Origin: Aralia elata
Taxonomy: Eukaryota > Streptophyta > Magnoliopsida > Apiales > Araliaceae
DNA: 64,000 nt
NCBI GenBank assembly: GCA_034770075.1
Contig: CM068384.1
Location: 39,405,182 to 39,469,181 of the forward strand
Direction: 5' to 3'
Shown: piece after piece, positions 47,079 to 58,572 of the stretch
Numbering within the stretch: the first letter of the stretch is position 1
Layout: each line of letters starts with the position of its first letter
Notes under the pieces: generated by a model
What the model saw: only the letters and a program-made list of their open reading frames with translations
Database searches by the model: none
Told to the model about the DNA's origin: nothing
Program-made: the position numbers and the translations under genes

Positions 47079-48604
47079 AAAAATAAAGATGTTTATTTTG
47101 ATAAGGAATATGATTTAACATATTTTATTTTTCCAAGCAATTTTAAGTTAAAATAAAGGAGTTTATTTTGAACTTGAAATTGGTTTCCATGTTAATTAAA
47201 ATAAAAGAGTTTATTTTTATTTAGAATTTGATTAAAAATGAAGGAGTTTATTTTTATTCAAAATTGAATAAAATAAAATAAAATAAATAAGTTTATTATG
47301 ATTTAAATTTTGATTAAAATAAAGGAGTTTATTTTTGTTTCAAAATTGGATTTCTAGTAAACTTTTAATTGCCCATTAAATGATATCAATGCATATATGG
47401 AATGGTTTTATTATTCATGAGATGAATGTTATTTATTGATACATATAGAGATATGTATGATAATAAATAGGGATTGATTATGGACTACTGACCAATGTGT
47501 GATTTGATTTATTTTAGTAGATGCTTGAATGAATGGGTTTTTATAAATGGGGTTTGCGTACCTCGTCTTCTCTAGTTTTTCTTGATGTAAATTCTATCTT
47601 CCTCCTATGTACCTCCCCTTGACTGCTGATCAAGGTTTCTATTTATTGTAAATAGTTTATGTAATAGGTTTAGTTAGAATTACTTGAAGAATTGGAGACA
47701 AAGGAGCAAGGAGCGCTTGAAGACCCGTTTGTAATGGAGCCCGGGTTTAAATGTAATAGTTATATTTAAATTTTGTTCTTGGACCCTAGGTTTGACCTTT
47801 TGGTTCACTTGGTGGCTCTAGTGAACCAAACTAGAATAAAAGTCCATAATCAATCTGGGTAGAATATAGTATTCTATATGTGCGTGCTTACTATGTATAT
47901 ATTATATATTATACAACATGCTTCGCATGTTAAATAATATGACGCGTATTTTATATATATATGTGCATGCGCGCTAAACAAGATGAGACTAATAATAACA
48001 AACCCCTCAAAGAAATTATATTAAGTCCTAAGCGTTCAAAGATATTTGGAATATCGAACGTCGCCTTCTAGCATGGTAAAGCGATAGAGTATTAAATATT
48101 TAATATGAGTTTGTTGTGTCACACAAGGCAAGTATTAAATATTTAAGATGTTGCTTTATCACATTTGATGCTTATACATAGACTGAACGATGCTGTTTTG
48201 TTGTGTCACACAAGGACAGTGTTTTTCTTTCGAATATATGGAAGTGCTAGGTTGGACTTAACTTGAATAATTTTGATTCGGATGTGTCACACTTGATCAA
48301 AATAATCTAAGAGGCAAATTGAAAGGAGTTACATAGTGATGTAATTGACAATAGTTGTCTACCTATTTATTTATATATTGTTTGTTATGTCACACAAGGC
48401 TATATACATTTGAAATGGGATCCTTATTCTCACTAGCAAATCTTTAATTAGATTTGCCGAACTGTATATTGAGGGTAATATAGTTTGATGAAAATAGTGG
48501 GAGATACTAATTTAAAATAAAGACCTAATTTATTTTGGTAATTAATTAAAATGAATATATGCTAAAATGTTGTTAAATTACAAATTCATTTATAGAATTT
48601 TACA
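47079..48604 (+). other. 5' leader of copia C with four TTGTGTCACACAA motifs
   Basis: It is closely collinear with A's leader (12370-13618). The four dispersed inverted-repeat motifs at 48114, 48201, 48282 and 48384 each read CACAC where A and B mostly have CACCAC. No coding frame is seen. Confidence 0.7.
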
Positions 48605-51600
48605 ATGTCTAATTCACTATCACTGCGGAGCATATTAAATGCTAATTAACCGGACCGAATTAAACGGACTAGTTAAAGAATTTGAGAATAGTTCTCAAGG
48701 CTGAAAAGCTATCTTATGTCCGTAATATGCCTATCCTTGCAATAGTTGCAGATAATGCCTCTGAGGAAGAGATTGCTACTTTTAGAAAGTAGCAAGATGA
48801 TGCACAGTTGACTCAATGCATCATGCTCGCATCCATGAGTAATGAGCTTCAGCGTTAGCATGAAACTATGGATGCTCCTACTGTACTCCGGCACCTTCAA
48901 GAAGTTAAATGGTGAGGAAAGTAGGACTATTAGATATCAGATATCTAAGGAGCTCTTCCGATCTAGAATAACCGATGACACTACAGTATAGACAAATGTC
49001 CTCAAAATGATCAATCTGATTGAACAATTGGGACAACTAGGTTTTAATGGATGGAGAGTTGATCTAAGATTTGATCTTGCAATCACTTCCAGACTCTTTC
49101 TCACAAATTGTTGTGAATTTTCACATGAACAAGCTATATGTCAGCCTGCCTGAGTTGCTTAAACATGTTGAAAACTGTAAAGAGTCACTTTCCAACCAAG
49201 AAAGACCAAGTCTTACTGGTAGATGATTCTTCCAGGAAGCGGAAGAGGGCCAAAGGATCTTCTTAAAAGAAGAACAATTCAAAGAAGGTAAATGGAAAGG
49301 CAAAAACAAAGGACAATAAGAACAAGACTGATGCAGATAGCAAAGGAGTTTGCTTCCACTGCAATAAGCCTGGATACTGGAAAGGAAAACTGTAAGGAGA
49401 ATCTTACAGAGGGTAACTAGAAGAAGCTTAGTGAAGCTTCGGTTACAGATATAGGTTTGTTCATGACTAAAATAAATCTTTCTGTAAGATAAGGTTCTAC
49501 TTGGGTATTGGATACCAGCTGTAGTTCTCACATATGCAATCCAATGCAGAGACTAAGCAGAAGTAGAAAGCTAAACAAAGTAGTAACCTTATGTGTGGGA
49601 ATGGAGCAAAGGTTGCTATATTAACCATAAGAACTTATAGTTTAGCATTGCCTACGGGAAGTCTATTAAGTTAATAAGTTGTTATTATGTTCCAGTTCTC
49701 TTTAGAAACATTACTTCCGTTGTTGGACAAGGAAGGTTTTGGTATTATATTTAAGAACAATTGTTGTTCTATTTATAATGATAATGTTTTGTTTGAAACT
49801 GAAATATCACTTGATAGACTTTGTAAACTTGACTTACATGAAAAATAATTTTGCAAATTGAACAAACTAGTAAAAGAAAAGGAGAAGATCATTCAAAGAG
49901 TTGAATATGTGTATTTGATGAAATACAAGTCTGAATTATTTGAAAGGTTCAAAGAATTCAGAAGTGAAACAAATTGACAAAGTATTAAGATTCTTTGATC
50001 AGATCGAAGAAAGAATACTTGAGCAATGAGTTTCTAGATCATCTCAAAATGGTATTTTCTCATAATGGAAACCTCCTGATACGCAATAATTGATTGGGGT
50101 ATCTAAAAGGAGAAATTGTACCTTGTTGGACATGGTGCAGTCTATAATGATTTTTACCGACATTCTAGTATCCATCTGGGGCTATGCCCTAGAAACGGCT
50201 GCATATCTACAAAATAAGGTAACCTCAAAATCCGGCCCAAAGACTCCATACAAGTTATGGATAGGGAGGATTCCTAGTCTTAACTATGTTAAGATAAGGG
50301 GTTGTCCAGCTTATGTGAAAAAAGGTTTCAAAGATAAGTTTGGGACAAAAATATGACAAGTGTAGATTTGTGGAATATCCTAAAGAAAGTTTAGGGTACT
50401 ATAATCTTACATGCTGCCTTCTTAGATAAAGGTGTTTATCATTGAAGGAGCTAGTGGGAAGCTAATAGATCTTAAAGGAGTTTAAGAACCACAAAACACT
50501 TTAAGTCAAACCGAGGAACCTGTAGATAGACCTATTATACCACAACCGAATCATAAATCTGGAAGAGTACCGAATATACCTAGAAGGTATGGATTCATCA
50601 TAGGGATTATGATGAGGTACACATCATAGAGGATGATGATCCAGTTATATATGATGAGGCCATGAGTAGTAGACACTCAGAGAAATGGCTAGAAGCCATG
50701 AAATCCGAAATGGACTCCATGTAAGAGAACCAAGTATAGACTCTGGTTACTCCATAAAAGGGCATAGTGCCCAGAGTGTGAATATGGGTCTTTTAAGAGA
50801 AAGACTGGGCAAATGGCAAGGTGAAGACCTATAAGACCAGACCTGTTTAAAAGGTTTTTCAAGTCAAGGAGTTGACTGTGATAAAACCTTATTACTGAGT
50901 AATGCTAAAGTCCATTTGGATTTTACTTGCGCTTGCAGCTTATTATGAAATCTGGCAAAATGGATGTGGAGACGTCCTTCCTCAATGAAGACTTGAGGAG
51001 AATGTATGTATGATACAACCAGAGGAATTTGTTTCAAAGGTTGAAGCAAATCGTGTTTTAAGCTACAATGATCCAAAGATGGATTGAAGCAAGCTTCTCA
51101 AAGATGGAACATTCGTTTTGATGAGACAATCAAAAGAGTTTGATTTTATCAAAAATGAGAATGAACCTAGTGTGTACGAAAGGGTCAGTGGGAGCACTGT
51201 GACATTCCTGGTATTATATGTTGATATACTACTGATAAAGAATAACACACAAATGCTACAATCAGTAGAAATAAAATTGTCTAAACATTCCTCCATGAAT
51301 GACTTGGGAGGAGCATCCTATAAATTGGGGATATAAATCTATATAGATAGATTTAAAAGGATGTTTAGCTTGACCCAATGAATGTATATTCATTCGATGC
51401 TAAAGGCGTTTAGCATGGGAACCTCCAAGAGAGGTCTCATGATGATGAGTCATGGAGTGTATCTCTCTAAAATTGTCCCAAATTGAAAGAGAGATCGCAT
51501 GAGTTTCTATCATGTATGCAATGAATATACTAGGCTTGATGTTGATCAGTCATATTCTGGAGAAGATCACTGTAAGACAGTGATAAATATCTTTAAGTAC

Positions 51601-52067
51601 TTAACCGGTACTGAAGATGTGATCATGATTCATGGTAGGTTTGAATTAAAACTAGAGGGCTAAACAGACTCAAGTTTTTCAGACTGACCAAGACGATAAA
51701 TCCACTTTAAGGTAAATCGTTACTTTGAAAGGTGGTACAGTGAATTAGAAAAGTTCCAAACAGCAAAGAGTTGCTGATTAGTGACAAAGACAAAGTATAT
51801 AGCTGTAAATGAAGCTGCAAGTTGATTGTTTGGATGAAAAGTTCATCACAGAACTAGGAATAGTTCCTAAGTCTCATCTTGGATTCAAACATGTGTTGCA
51901 TCACTTTTATTTGATTAGTGGAATCATTGAAAGAGGAGAAGTCACTATAGAGATAGTGGACTCTCAAGAATGACATTGCATATCCATTTACTGAAGCTTT
52001 ATCCAAACAGCAGGATGATCATCACTTAGAGAAGAAGGGTATTAGATACCATGACGATTGGCTTTAG
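48605..52067 (+). pseudogene. gag-pol: Copia C gag-pol, heavily degenerate
   Basis: Homology to A and B can be followed from MSNSLSLRS at 48605 through the gag core, protease (WVLDTSCSSHICN-type), integrase end (GVSKRRNCTLLDMV at about 50096), RT (LYVDILLIKN, missing one Asp of YVDD, at about 51215) and the final DDWL-type end at 52067. Stops and single-base indels occur throughout. The integrase zinc region and first catalytic segment are deleted near 49900. No part could yield a functional protein. Confidence 0.85.
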
Positions 52068-52069
52068 TG

Positions 52070-52081
52070 CAAGTGGGAGAT
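52070..52081 (+). promoter_or_regulatory. Polypurine tract of copia C
   Basis: CAAGTGGGAGAT, identical to A and B although the adjoining coding region is ruined. It directly precedes the 3' LTR. Confidence 0.82.
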
Positions 52082-53889
52082 TGAAAGTAGTATGCACACA
52101 AGCCAATCATATTTGATATGATGTAGCATATACTTTGTAATCTTATTCGGTTATTAAAGGCATTTTACTTTATCTGCATGGTGCTGTTATATTAAATGTG
52201 ATAAACCCATAGTTTTGAGCAATGCTTTTAGAATCATGATCGTGATCATGCTAATGAGATCTAAATTCTAGATATCTCACAAACTAAAATCGTTCCTAAT
52301 CGTTGGATTACTAAAAAGGGGATTAGTGAATCCGGATAGATTAGTACATACGTTGCTTGCTCTTAGGAAGAGGATGATTGATCTCATTGTCATTTGTGTG
52401 GAGACACTAAAGCAAGTATGTAAGTGCTTATTGGAGAATAAGTTCACTGAACGTGGCTCGCTAAGGAATACCTAATGGAGTTTTACTCGCCTGTCAATAG
52501 GAATTCCTCTAGTGATAGTAGTACAAGTGATCCATGGACTTGAGATCATCATAGTATCTTGTGTATGATGAGTTATACTTTGACATGTCCCTTAAGACCT
52601 TTAGGGTATATCAAAGGGTATGATTGGGTATAACAAGTTGTACATGGAGATAGGTGAATGATCAACAAAGAATCTACCACTTCTAGTAAAAGAAGAGAAT
52701 GTCCTATGTGATTCGATAAATGACGACTCAGAAGTCCTTGGCCAATGCAGAATGAAATTAGAAAGGAGTTTCTAATTTGCATTAATCAGAGTTGTGCATT
52801 TCAGAATCGAAATACATATAATTAAATAAAATAAGACTTGACAGTAATTCCATGTCTTATATTTAATTGGGACATTGTATGGTAGAAGGATTGAATTGTA
52901 CGGTAACTATTCACTGAAAGGTTCTTTTATGATTAATGTTGAAATCTATATTATCTGGAAAGTCGTTGATCACTAAGGGGGCTTACCCTTATTGTAGAAT
53001 AAATATTATTTATCTAAATGAATTAAATAGTTTAATTTATTTATTTAAATAAGATTAGAATTGTTCTAATTGATTTATTCACAACCGGTTTAATATGGAG
53101 AACCTAAAGGGTCACACCACAAAAGGAAAATATTTATTTAAGAAGTAAATGGCATAATTGTAATAATTAGTTAAGTGTATTTAATTTAATCTATGGAGAT
53201 AGAATAAATTAAATAGCTTAATATTTATTATTTAATATTTTGGAAATATTAAATATAAATTAATAAGAGGAGTCTTATTATTATTATTACTATTACTATT
53301 ATTTAATTCCTAATAAGGATTGGGAATTAATTAATAGAAGTACTCTCTCATAAATTCCTAATTGGATTAGGAGTTTAATTAATTAAAGGAGTTTAATTAA
53401 AATAAAAACCCTAATCCTAAATAGTTTAGGAGGGTTCCCTATATCTATAAATAAGAGGAGTCTTATCATGATTTGGGGTTAGACAATTTACACACTCTTC
53501 CATGAGAATTGGAGAGAGAGAGTACTTACAATTTCTATAGAGATAGAAACTAGGGTTTTGCCAACACCCATCTTCTTGAATAACTATTATTCCTTGGTGG
53601 ATCACCTCTAGAGGCCAAACACTTGGGTGGCTAACGTTGATCAAAGGAAGGAATCTCATTGGTGAAATTCAAGGAGAACGCGAAGGATTCGGAGGTGAAC
53701 TCGTACCTGTAGAAGCATGGTTCTACAAGGGTATGATTCCCATACTTTATCTCTTTCGTTTAATTGATAATTGAGCACATGGATGATCATGGTGATGGTT
53801 TGTATGAAAAATTTTAAAATCCGTTTTATCGCGCTTCCGCACTATTTATGTAATTTGATTGCATGTTCGCGCTATATACAAACCTAACA
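52082..53889 (+). repeat. 3' LTR of copia C (1808 bp)
   Basis: It runs from TGAAAGTAGTATG to ACAAACCTAACA. TATA box is at 53445-53455. Target duplication ACCTT follows at 53890-53894. Confidence 0.9.
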
Positions 53890-54651
53890 ACCTTTTGCAA
53901 CCAGTCGGGCCTTATAGGTCTCTACCTTGCCATCCGCTCCAGTCTTTCTCTTAAAGACCCATTTACACCCAATAGGCTTAATGCCCTCAGGTGGTGAAAC
54001 CAAAGTCCATACTTGGTTTTTATACATGGAGTCCATCTCGAATTTCATGGCTTCTAGCCATTTATCTGAGTCTTCACTACTCATAGCCTCTTCGTAAGTC
54101 AATAGATCATCATCATCTATGATGCGTACCTCATCATCATCCTCTATAATGAATCCATACCTCTCAGGTATCTTCGGTACTCTTCCAGATTTACGAATAG
54201 GTAGTGGTATAGTAGGTTCTTCTACTTGGTCAGGTACCTGACTTTGATCCGTAGTATTTTGTGGTTCTTGAACTTCTTCAAGATATATCTTACTCCCACT
54301 GACCCCTTCAAGGATAAACAAGAAGGCAGCGTGTTTCGCAACAAACACCTTTTGATCAGTAGGATGATAGAAATAATACCCTGATGTTTCTTTAGGGTAT
54401 CCCACGAATCTACATTTGTCGGATCTAGTCTTCAGCTTATCATGGTCAAACCTTTTGACATAAGCTGGACAACCCCAAGTCTTAACATGCTTAAGATTTG
54501 GTTTCCTCCCTGTCCATATCTCATATGGAGTCTTTGGGACGGATTTGGTAGGTACCTTGTTAAGTAGGTATGCAGCCGATTCTATGGCATAACCCCAGAA
54601 GGATACTGGAAGGTCGGTAAAACTCATCATGGAACGAACCATGTCCAACAA
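53890..54651 (-). pseudogene. pol: Copia B integrase C-terminus to RT start
   Basis: Open from LDMVRSMMSFTDLP through LNKVPTKSVPKTPYE, the linker rich in acidic residues and the RT entry block NQVWTLVSPPEGIKPIGCKWVFKRK…ARLVAKG, where copia C interrupts at the ACCTT target. A short in-frame loss (AAFL-FILEG) occurs compared with copia A. The frame continues at 30326-28963. A TGA at 54652-54654 (Arg CGA in copia A) separates it from the preceding segment. Confidence 0.88.
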
Positions 54652-54654
54652 TGT

Positions 54655-56454
54655 TCAATTTCTCCTTTCAGATACACCATTCAACTGTGGCGTCCCTGGT
54701 GGAGTCCATTGTGAGATTATACCATTTTCTTTGAGACAATTGAGAAACTCATTGGTCAAGTATTCCCCTCCTCGATCCGATCGAAGAATCTTAATACTCT
54801 TACCAGTTTGTTTCTCTACTTCACTTCTGAATTCTTTGAACTTTTCAAATGATTCAGATTTGTATTTCATTAAATACACATATCCAAATCTAGAATGATC
54901 ATCAGTGAAAGTAATAAAATAAGAATACCCTCCTCGTGCATTCGTTGTCATAGGTCCACATATGTCTGTGTGTACCAACGCTAACAACTCTGTAACTCTT
55001 TCTCCTTTTCCACTAAAAAGAGATTTAGTCATTTTGCCCATGAGACAAGATTCACAAGTTGTATATGATTCGTAATCAGATAGCTCTAAAAGCCCATCTT
55101 TATGCAACTTGGATAATCTTGTTTCATTGATATGACCGAGTCTATAGTGCCACATAAAGGTATAATTAACATCATCTCTTTTTCTTTTCTTAGTTTGTTC
55201 AATTTGTAGTATATTTTCATGCAAGTCAAGTATGTAAAGTCCATTTAGTAGATTGCCAACACCATATAAAATATTTTTATTATAAATAGAACAAATGTTG
55301 TTCTTTATTATAATATCAAAACCATCCATATCCAATACAGAAATTGAAATAATGTTTTTAATGAGTGTTGGAACGTAATAACAATTATTTAAACTAATGA
55401 ACTTGCCCGAAGGCAGTGCTAAACAATAAGTCCCTACAGCTAATGCAGCAACCTTTGCTCCATTTCCCACTCATAGGACGACTTCATCCTTGTTCAGCTT
55501 TCTACTTCTGCTTAGTCCCTGCATATTATTACATATGTGAGAAGTACAGCCGGTATCCAATACCCAAGTAGAATTTTGACTTTCAGAAAAATTAATTTCA
55601 ATCATGAACAAACCTAGATCGAAAGTCGAAGCTTCTCCAAGGTTCTTTTGGCCCGCAAGATACTCCTTGTAGTTCCTCTTCCAGTGTCTCGGCTTATTGC
55701 AATGGTAGCAAATTCCTTTGCTATCTGGATCAGGTTTCTTTTTATCCTTTCTCTTCGCCTTGCCCTTAGCCTTCTTGTTTTTCTTCTTTTCAGAAGATAC
55801 CTTGGGCCTCTTCCTTTTCTTGGAAGAATCATCCACTAGTAAGACTTGGTTCTTGTTGGATGAGAAGTGACCTTCAGTAGTTTTCAGCATGTTAAGTAAC
55901 TCAGGCAAGTTGACGTCCAACTTATTCATGTGAAAATTCACAACAAATTGTGAGAAGGTGTCCGAGAGTGACTGCAAGATCAAATCTTGGCTTAACTCCC
56001 CATCCATCACGAACCCAAGATATCCAAGTTGTTCAATCAGATTGATCATCTTAAGGACATGAGTCTCAACGGCAGTGCCCTCGGTCATACGAGATCGGAA
56101 GAACTCCTTAGATATCTGATATCTAGCAGTCCTACTTTGCTTACCATACAACTCTTTGAGGTGCAGCAATATAGTAGGAGCATCCATAGTTTCATGCTGA
56201 CGCTGAAGCTCGTTACTCATGGATGCGAGCATGATGCATTGAGCCAAGATTGCATCATCTTGCCACTTTTTGAAAGTAGCAATCTCTTCCTCAGAGGCTC
56301 TTTCTGCAACATTTGCAGGGACTGGCGAATTTAGGACATAAGAAATCTCTTCAGCAGTGAGAACAATTCTCAGATTCCTTAACCAGTCCGTGTAATTCGG
56401 TACGGTCAGTTTGTTAGCATCAAGTATGCTACGCAGTTATAGTGAGTTTGACAT
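54655..56454 (-). pseudogene. gag-pol: Copia B gag, protease and integrase N-terminus
   Basis: The ATG at 56454 is the family start, but codon 6 is TAA. Gag runs through the INLIEQLG…VDDSSKKRKRP region. The CCHC knuckle reads CYHCNKPRHWKRNY, with the last Cys replaced by Tyr. Protease motif WVLDTGCTSHICNNM is present. A TGA near 55470 replaces Arg (CGA in copia A). Integrase then has HYRLGHINETR…CESCLMGK, HTDICGP and RSDRGGEYL. Lesions are nearly all single nonsense or missense changes, unlike C. Confidence 0.88.
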
Positions 56455-58349
56455 TTTTAAATTTTGCATGTGAAATAGATAACATTTTAGCATTCATTCA
56501 TTTAATTAATTACCAAAATAAATTAGGTCTATATTTAAATTGGTATCTCCCACTATTTTCATCAAACTATATTACCCTCATTATATAGTTCGGCAATTCT
56601 AATTAAAGATTTGTTAGTGAGACTAAGGATCCCATTTCAAATGTATATAACCTTGTGCTGACACAACAAACGATATATAAATAAATAGGTAGACAACTAT
56701 TGTCAATTACATCACTATGTAACTCCTTTTATTTTTTGCCTCTTAGATTATTTTGATCAAGTGGTGACACATCCGAATCAAAATTATCCAAGTTAAGTCC
56801 AACCTAGCACTTCCATATATGTAAAGAGAAAAATACCGTCCTTGTGGTGACACAACAAAACAGTAATGTTCAATTCCTTAATAAGCATCAAATGTGATAA
56901 TGCAACATTTAAATATTTAATACTTGCCTTGTGGTGACACAACAAACTCATATTAAATATGTAATACTCTATTGCTTTACCATGCTAGAAGGCGACGTTC
57001 GATATTCCAAATGTCTTTGAACGCTTAGGACTTAATATGATTTCTTTGAGGGGTTCATTTTTATTAGTCTCATCTTGTTTAGCGCGCATGCACATATATA
57101 TATATATATAAAATACACGTCATATTATTTTACATGCGAAGCATGTTGGATAATATATAATATATATATATATATAGTAAGCATGCACATATAGAATACT
57201 ATATTCTACCCAGACTGATTATGGACTTTTATTCTAGTTTGGTTCACTAGAGCCACCAAGTGAACCAAAAGGTCAAACTTAGGGTGCAAGAATAAAATTT
57301 AAATATAACTATTACATTTAAACCCGGGCTCCAATACAAACGGGTGTTCAAGCGCTCCTTGCTCCTTTGTCTCCAATTCTTCAAAATTAATTCTAACTAG
57401 TCCTATTACATAAACTATTTACAATAAATAAAAACCTTGATCAGCAGTCAAGGAGAAGTACATAGGAGGGAGATAGAATTTACATTAAGAAAAATTAGAA
57501 AAGACGAGGTACGTAGACCCCATTTATAAAAACCCATACATTCAAGCATCCTCTAAAATAATTCCAATCACACATTGGTCAATAGTCCATAATCAATCCC
57601 TATTTATTATCATACATATCTCTATATGAATCAATAAATAACATTCATCTCATGAATAATAAAACTATTCCATATATGCATTGATATCAATTAATGGGCA
57701 AAAGTTTTGCTAATATTTAGTTTTGAAACAAAATAAACTCTTTTATTTTAATCAAAAACCAAATCCAAATTAAACTCCTTTAATTTTAGCAATCTGAAAT
57801 CCTATTCCAGATAAAATAAACATCTTTATTTTAAACTTATATCAATTAAATAAACCATTTATTTCAATTGAAGGAAAAATATTTTTTTTCAGATTCTGCT
57901 GTCCGGCGCAGCTGCGCCCAGAATGAACTGGGAAACGGCGCAGCTGCGCTGAACCCCATAAACGACTTTCTGGGTTTGGGCGCAGCTGCGCCAAGAATGA
58001 ACTGGGAAACGGCGCAGCTGCGCTGAACCCCAGAAACGACTTTCTGGGTTTGGGCGCAGCTGCGCTCCAGAATGAACTGGAGCCGGCGCAGCTGCGCTGA
58101 ACCCCAGAAACGACTTTCTGGGTTTGGGCGCAGCTGCGCTCCAGAATAAACTGGAGCCGGCGCAGCTACGCTGAACCCCAGAAACGCCTTTCTGGATTTG
58201 GGCGCTGCTGCGCTCCAGAATGAACTGGAGCCGGCGCGGCTGCGCCGGTAATAGATTCGGAAAAAAACAGATTTTGCCCAAAAATTTCGATCCAATCGCA
58301 TACCATACACACATGGAATCATCAAAATCAATAATTAGCACAAGATTAG
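56455..58349 (-). other. 5' leader of copia B
   Basis: AT-rich leader matching A's. The four TTGTGTCACCACAA-type motifs appear on the minus strand (near 56652, 56760, 56844 and 56930), three with CACCAC and one with CAGCAC. It contains the hairpin array listed separately. Confidence 0.7.
57899..58247 (-). repeat. ~74-bp hairpin array in leader of copia B, five hairpin-1 and four hairpin-2 units
   Basis: GAATGAACTG or GAATAAACTG cores recur at 57921, 57995, 58070, 58144 and 58218, giving steps of 74-75 bp. Between them lie CCCCAGAAACGACTTTCTGGG-type hairpins. Flanks read GGCGCAGCTGCGC, a 12-bp palindrome, where A and C have GCGGCCGC. This is the same module as in A and C, amplified and with a substituted stem. 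Confidence 0.9.
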
Positions 58350-58362
58350 GCTCTTATACCGC
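58350..58362 (-). promoter_or_regulatory. Primer binding site of copia B, mutated
   Basis: The minus strand CGGTATAAGAGCC lies beside the LTR end CTAACAG. It differs from TGGTATCAGAGCC at two positions. Confidence 0.75.
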
Positions 58363-58572
58363 TGTTAGGTTTGTATATAACGCAAGCATGCAATCAAATT
58401 ACATAAATAAGGCGGAAGCACGATAAAATCGGATTTTAAAATTTTATACAAAGCATCACCATGATCAATCTATGTGCTCAATTAACGATACAAACGAAAG
58501 AGAAAGAGAATAAGAATTATACCCTCGTATATCAAAGCTTCCTCGGGTACAAGTTCAACTCCTAGTCCTTCA
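58363..58572 (-). repeat. 5' LTR of copia B, only 210 bp
   Basis: It matches the first 210 bp (plus-strand order) of B's 3' LTR with about eight differences, then stops at …GTCCTTCA. Next come TAAGA and the remainder of solo LTR F. The promoter and TATA box are therefore missing from this LTR. Confidence 0.8.

Larger units (their letters stand above)
30327..53889 (+). mobile_element. Copia element C (degenerate, plus), interrupted by G
   Basis: The outer ends are LTR start TGAAAG at 30327 and LTR end CTAACA at 53889, flanked by ACCTT on both sides (30322-30326 and 53890-53894). Gypsy G splits its 5' LTR after 13 bp. PBS, hairpin module and leader are well kept, but the gag-pol stretch is riddled with stops, indels and an integrase deletion. 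The two LTRs remain similar, so most coding damage predates this insertion. Confidence 0.87.
27129..58572 (-). mobile_element. Copia element B (Angela/BARE-like), minus, split by C
   Basis: The element reads right to left: a 210-bp remnant of 5' LTR (58363-58572), PBS, hairpin array, leader, gag, protease, integrase and RT start to 53890, then copia C (30327-53889), then RT-RNase H, PPT and a full 3' LTR (27129-28948). TAAGA flanks it at 27124-27128 and 58573-58577. Its proteins are the family's best preserved here but have stops and altered catalytic residues. Confidence 0.87.

Noticed and set aside
57899..58247. CRISPR-like array
   Set aside because: Regular 74-bp units have no unique spacers, and the context is a plant retrotransposon leader.
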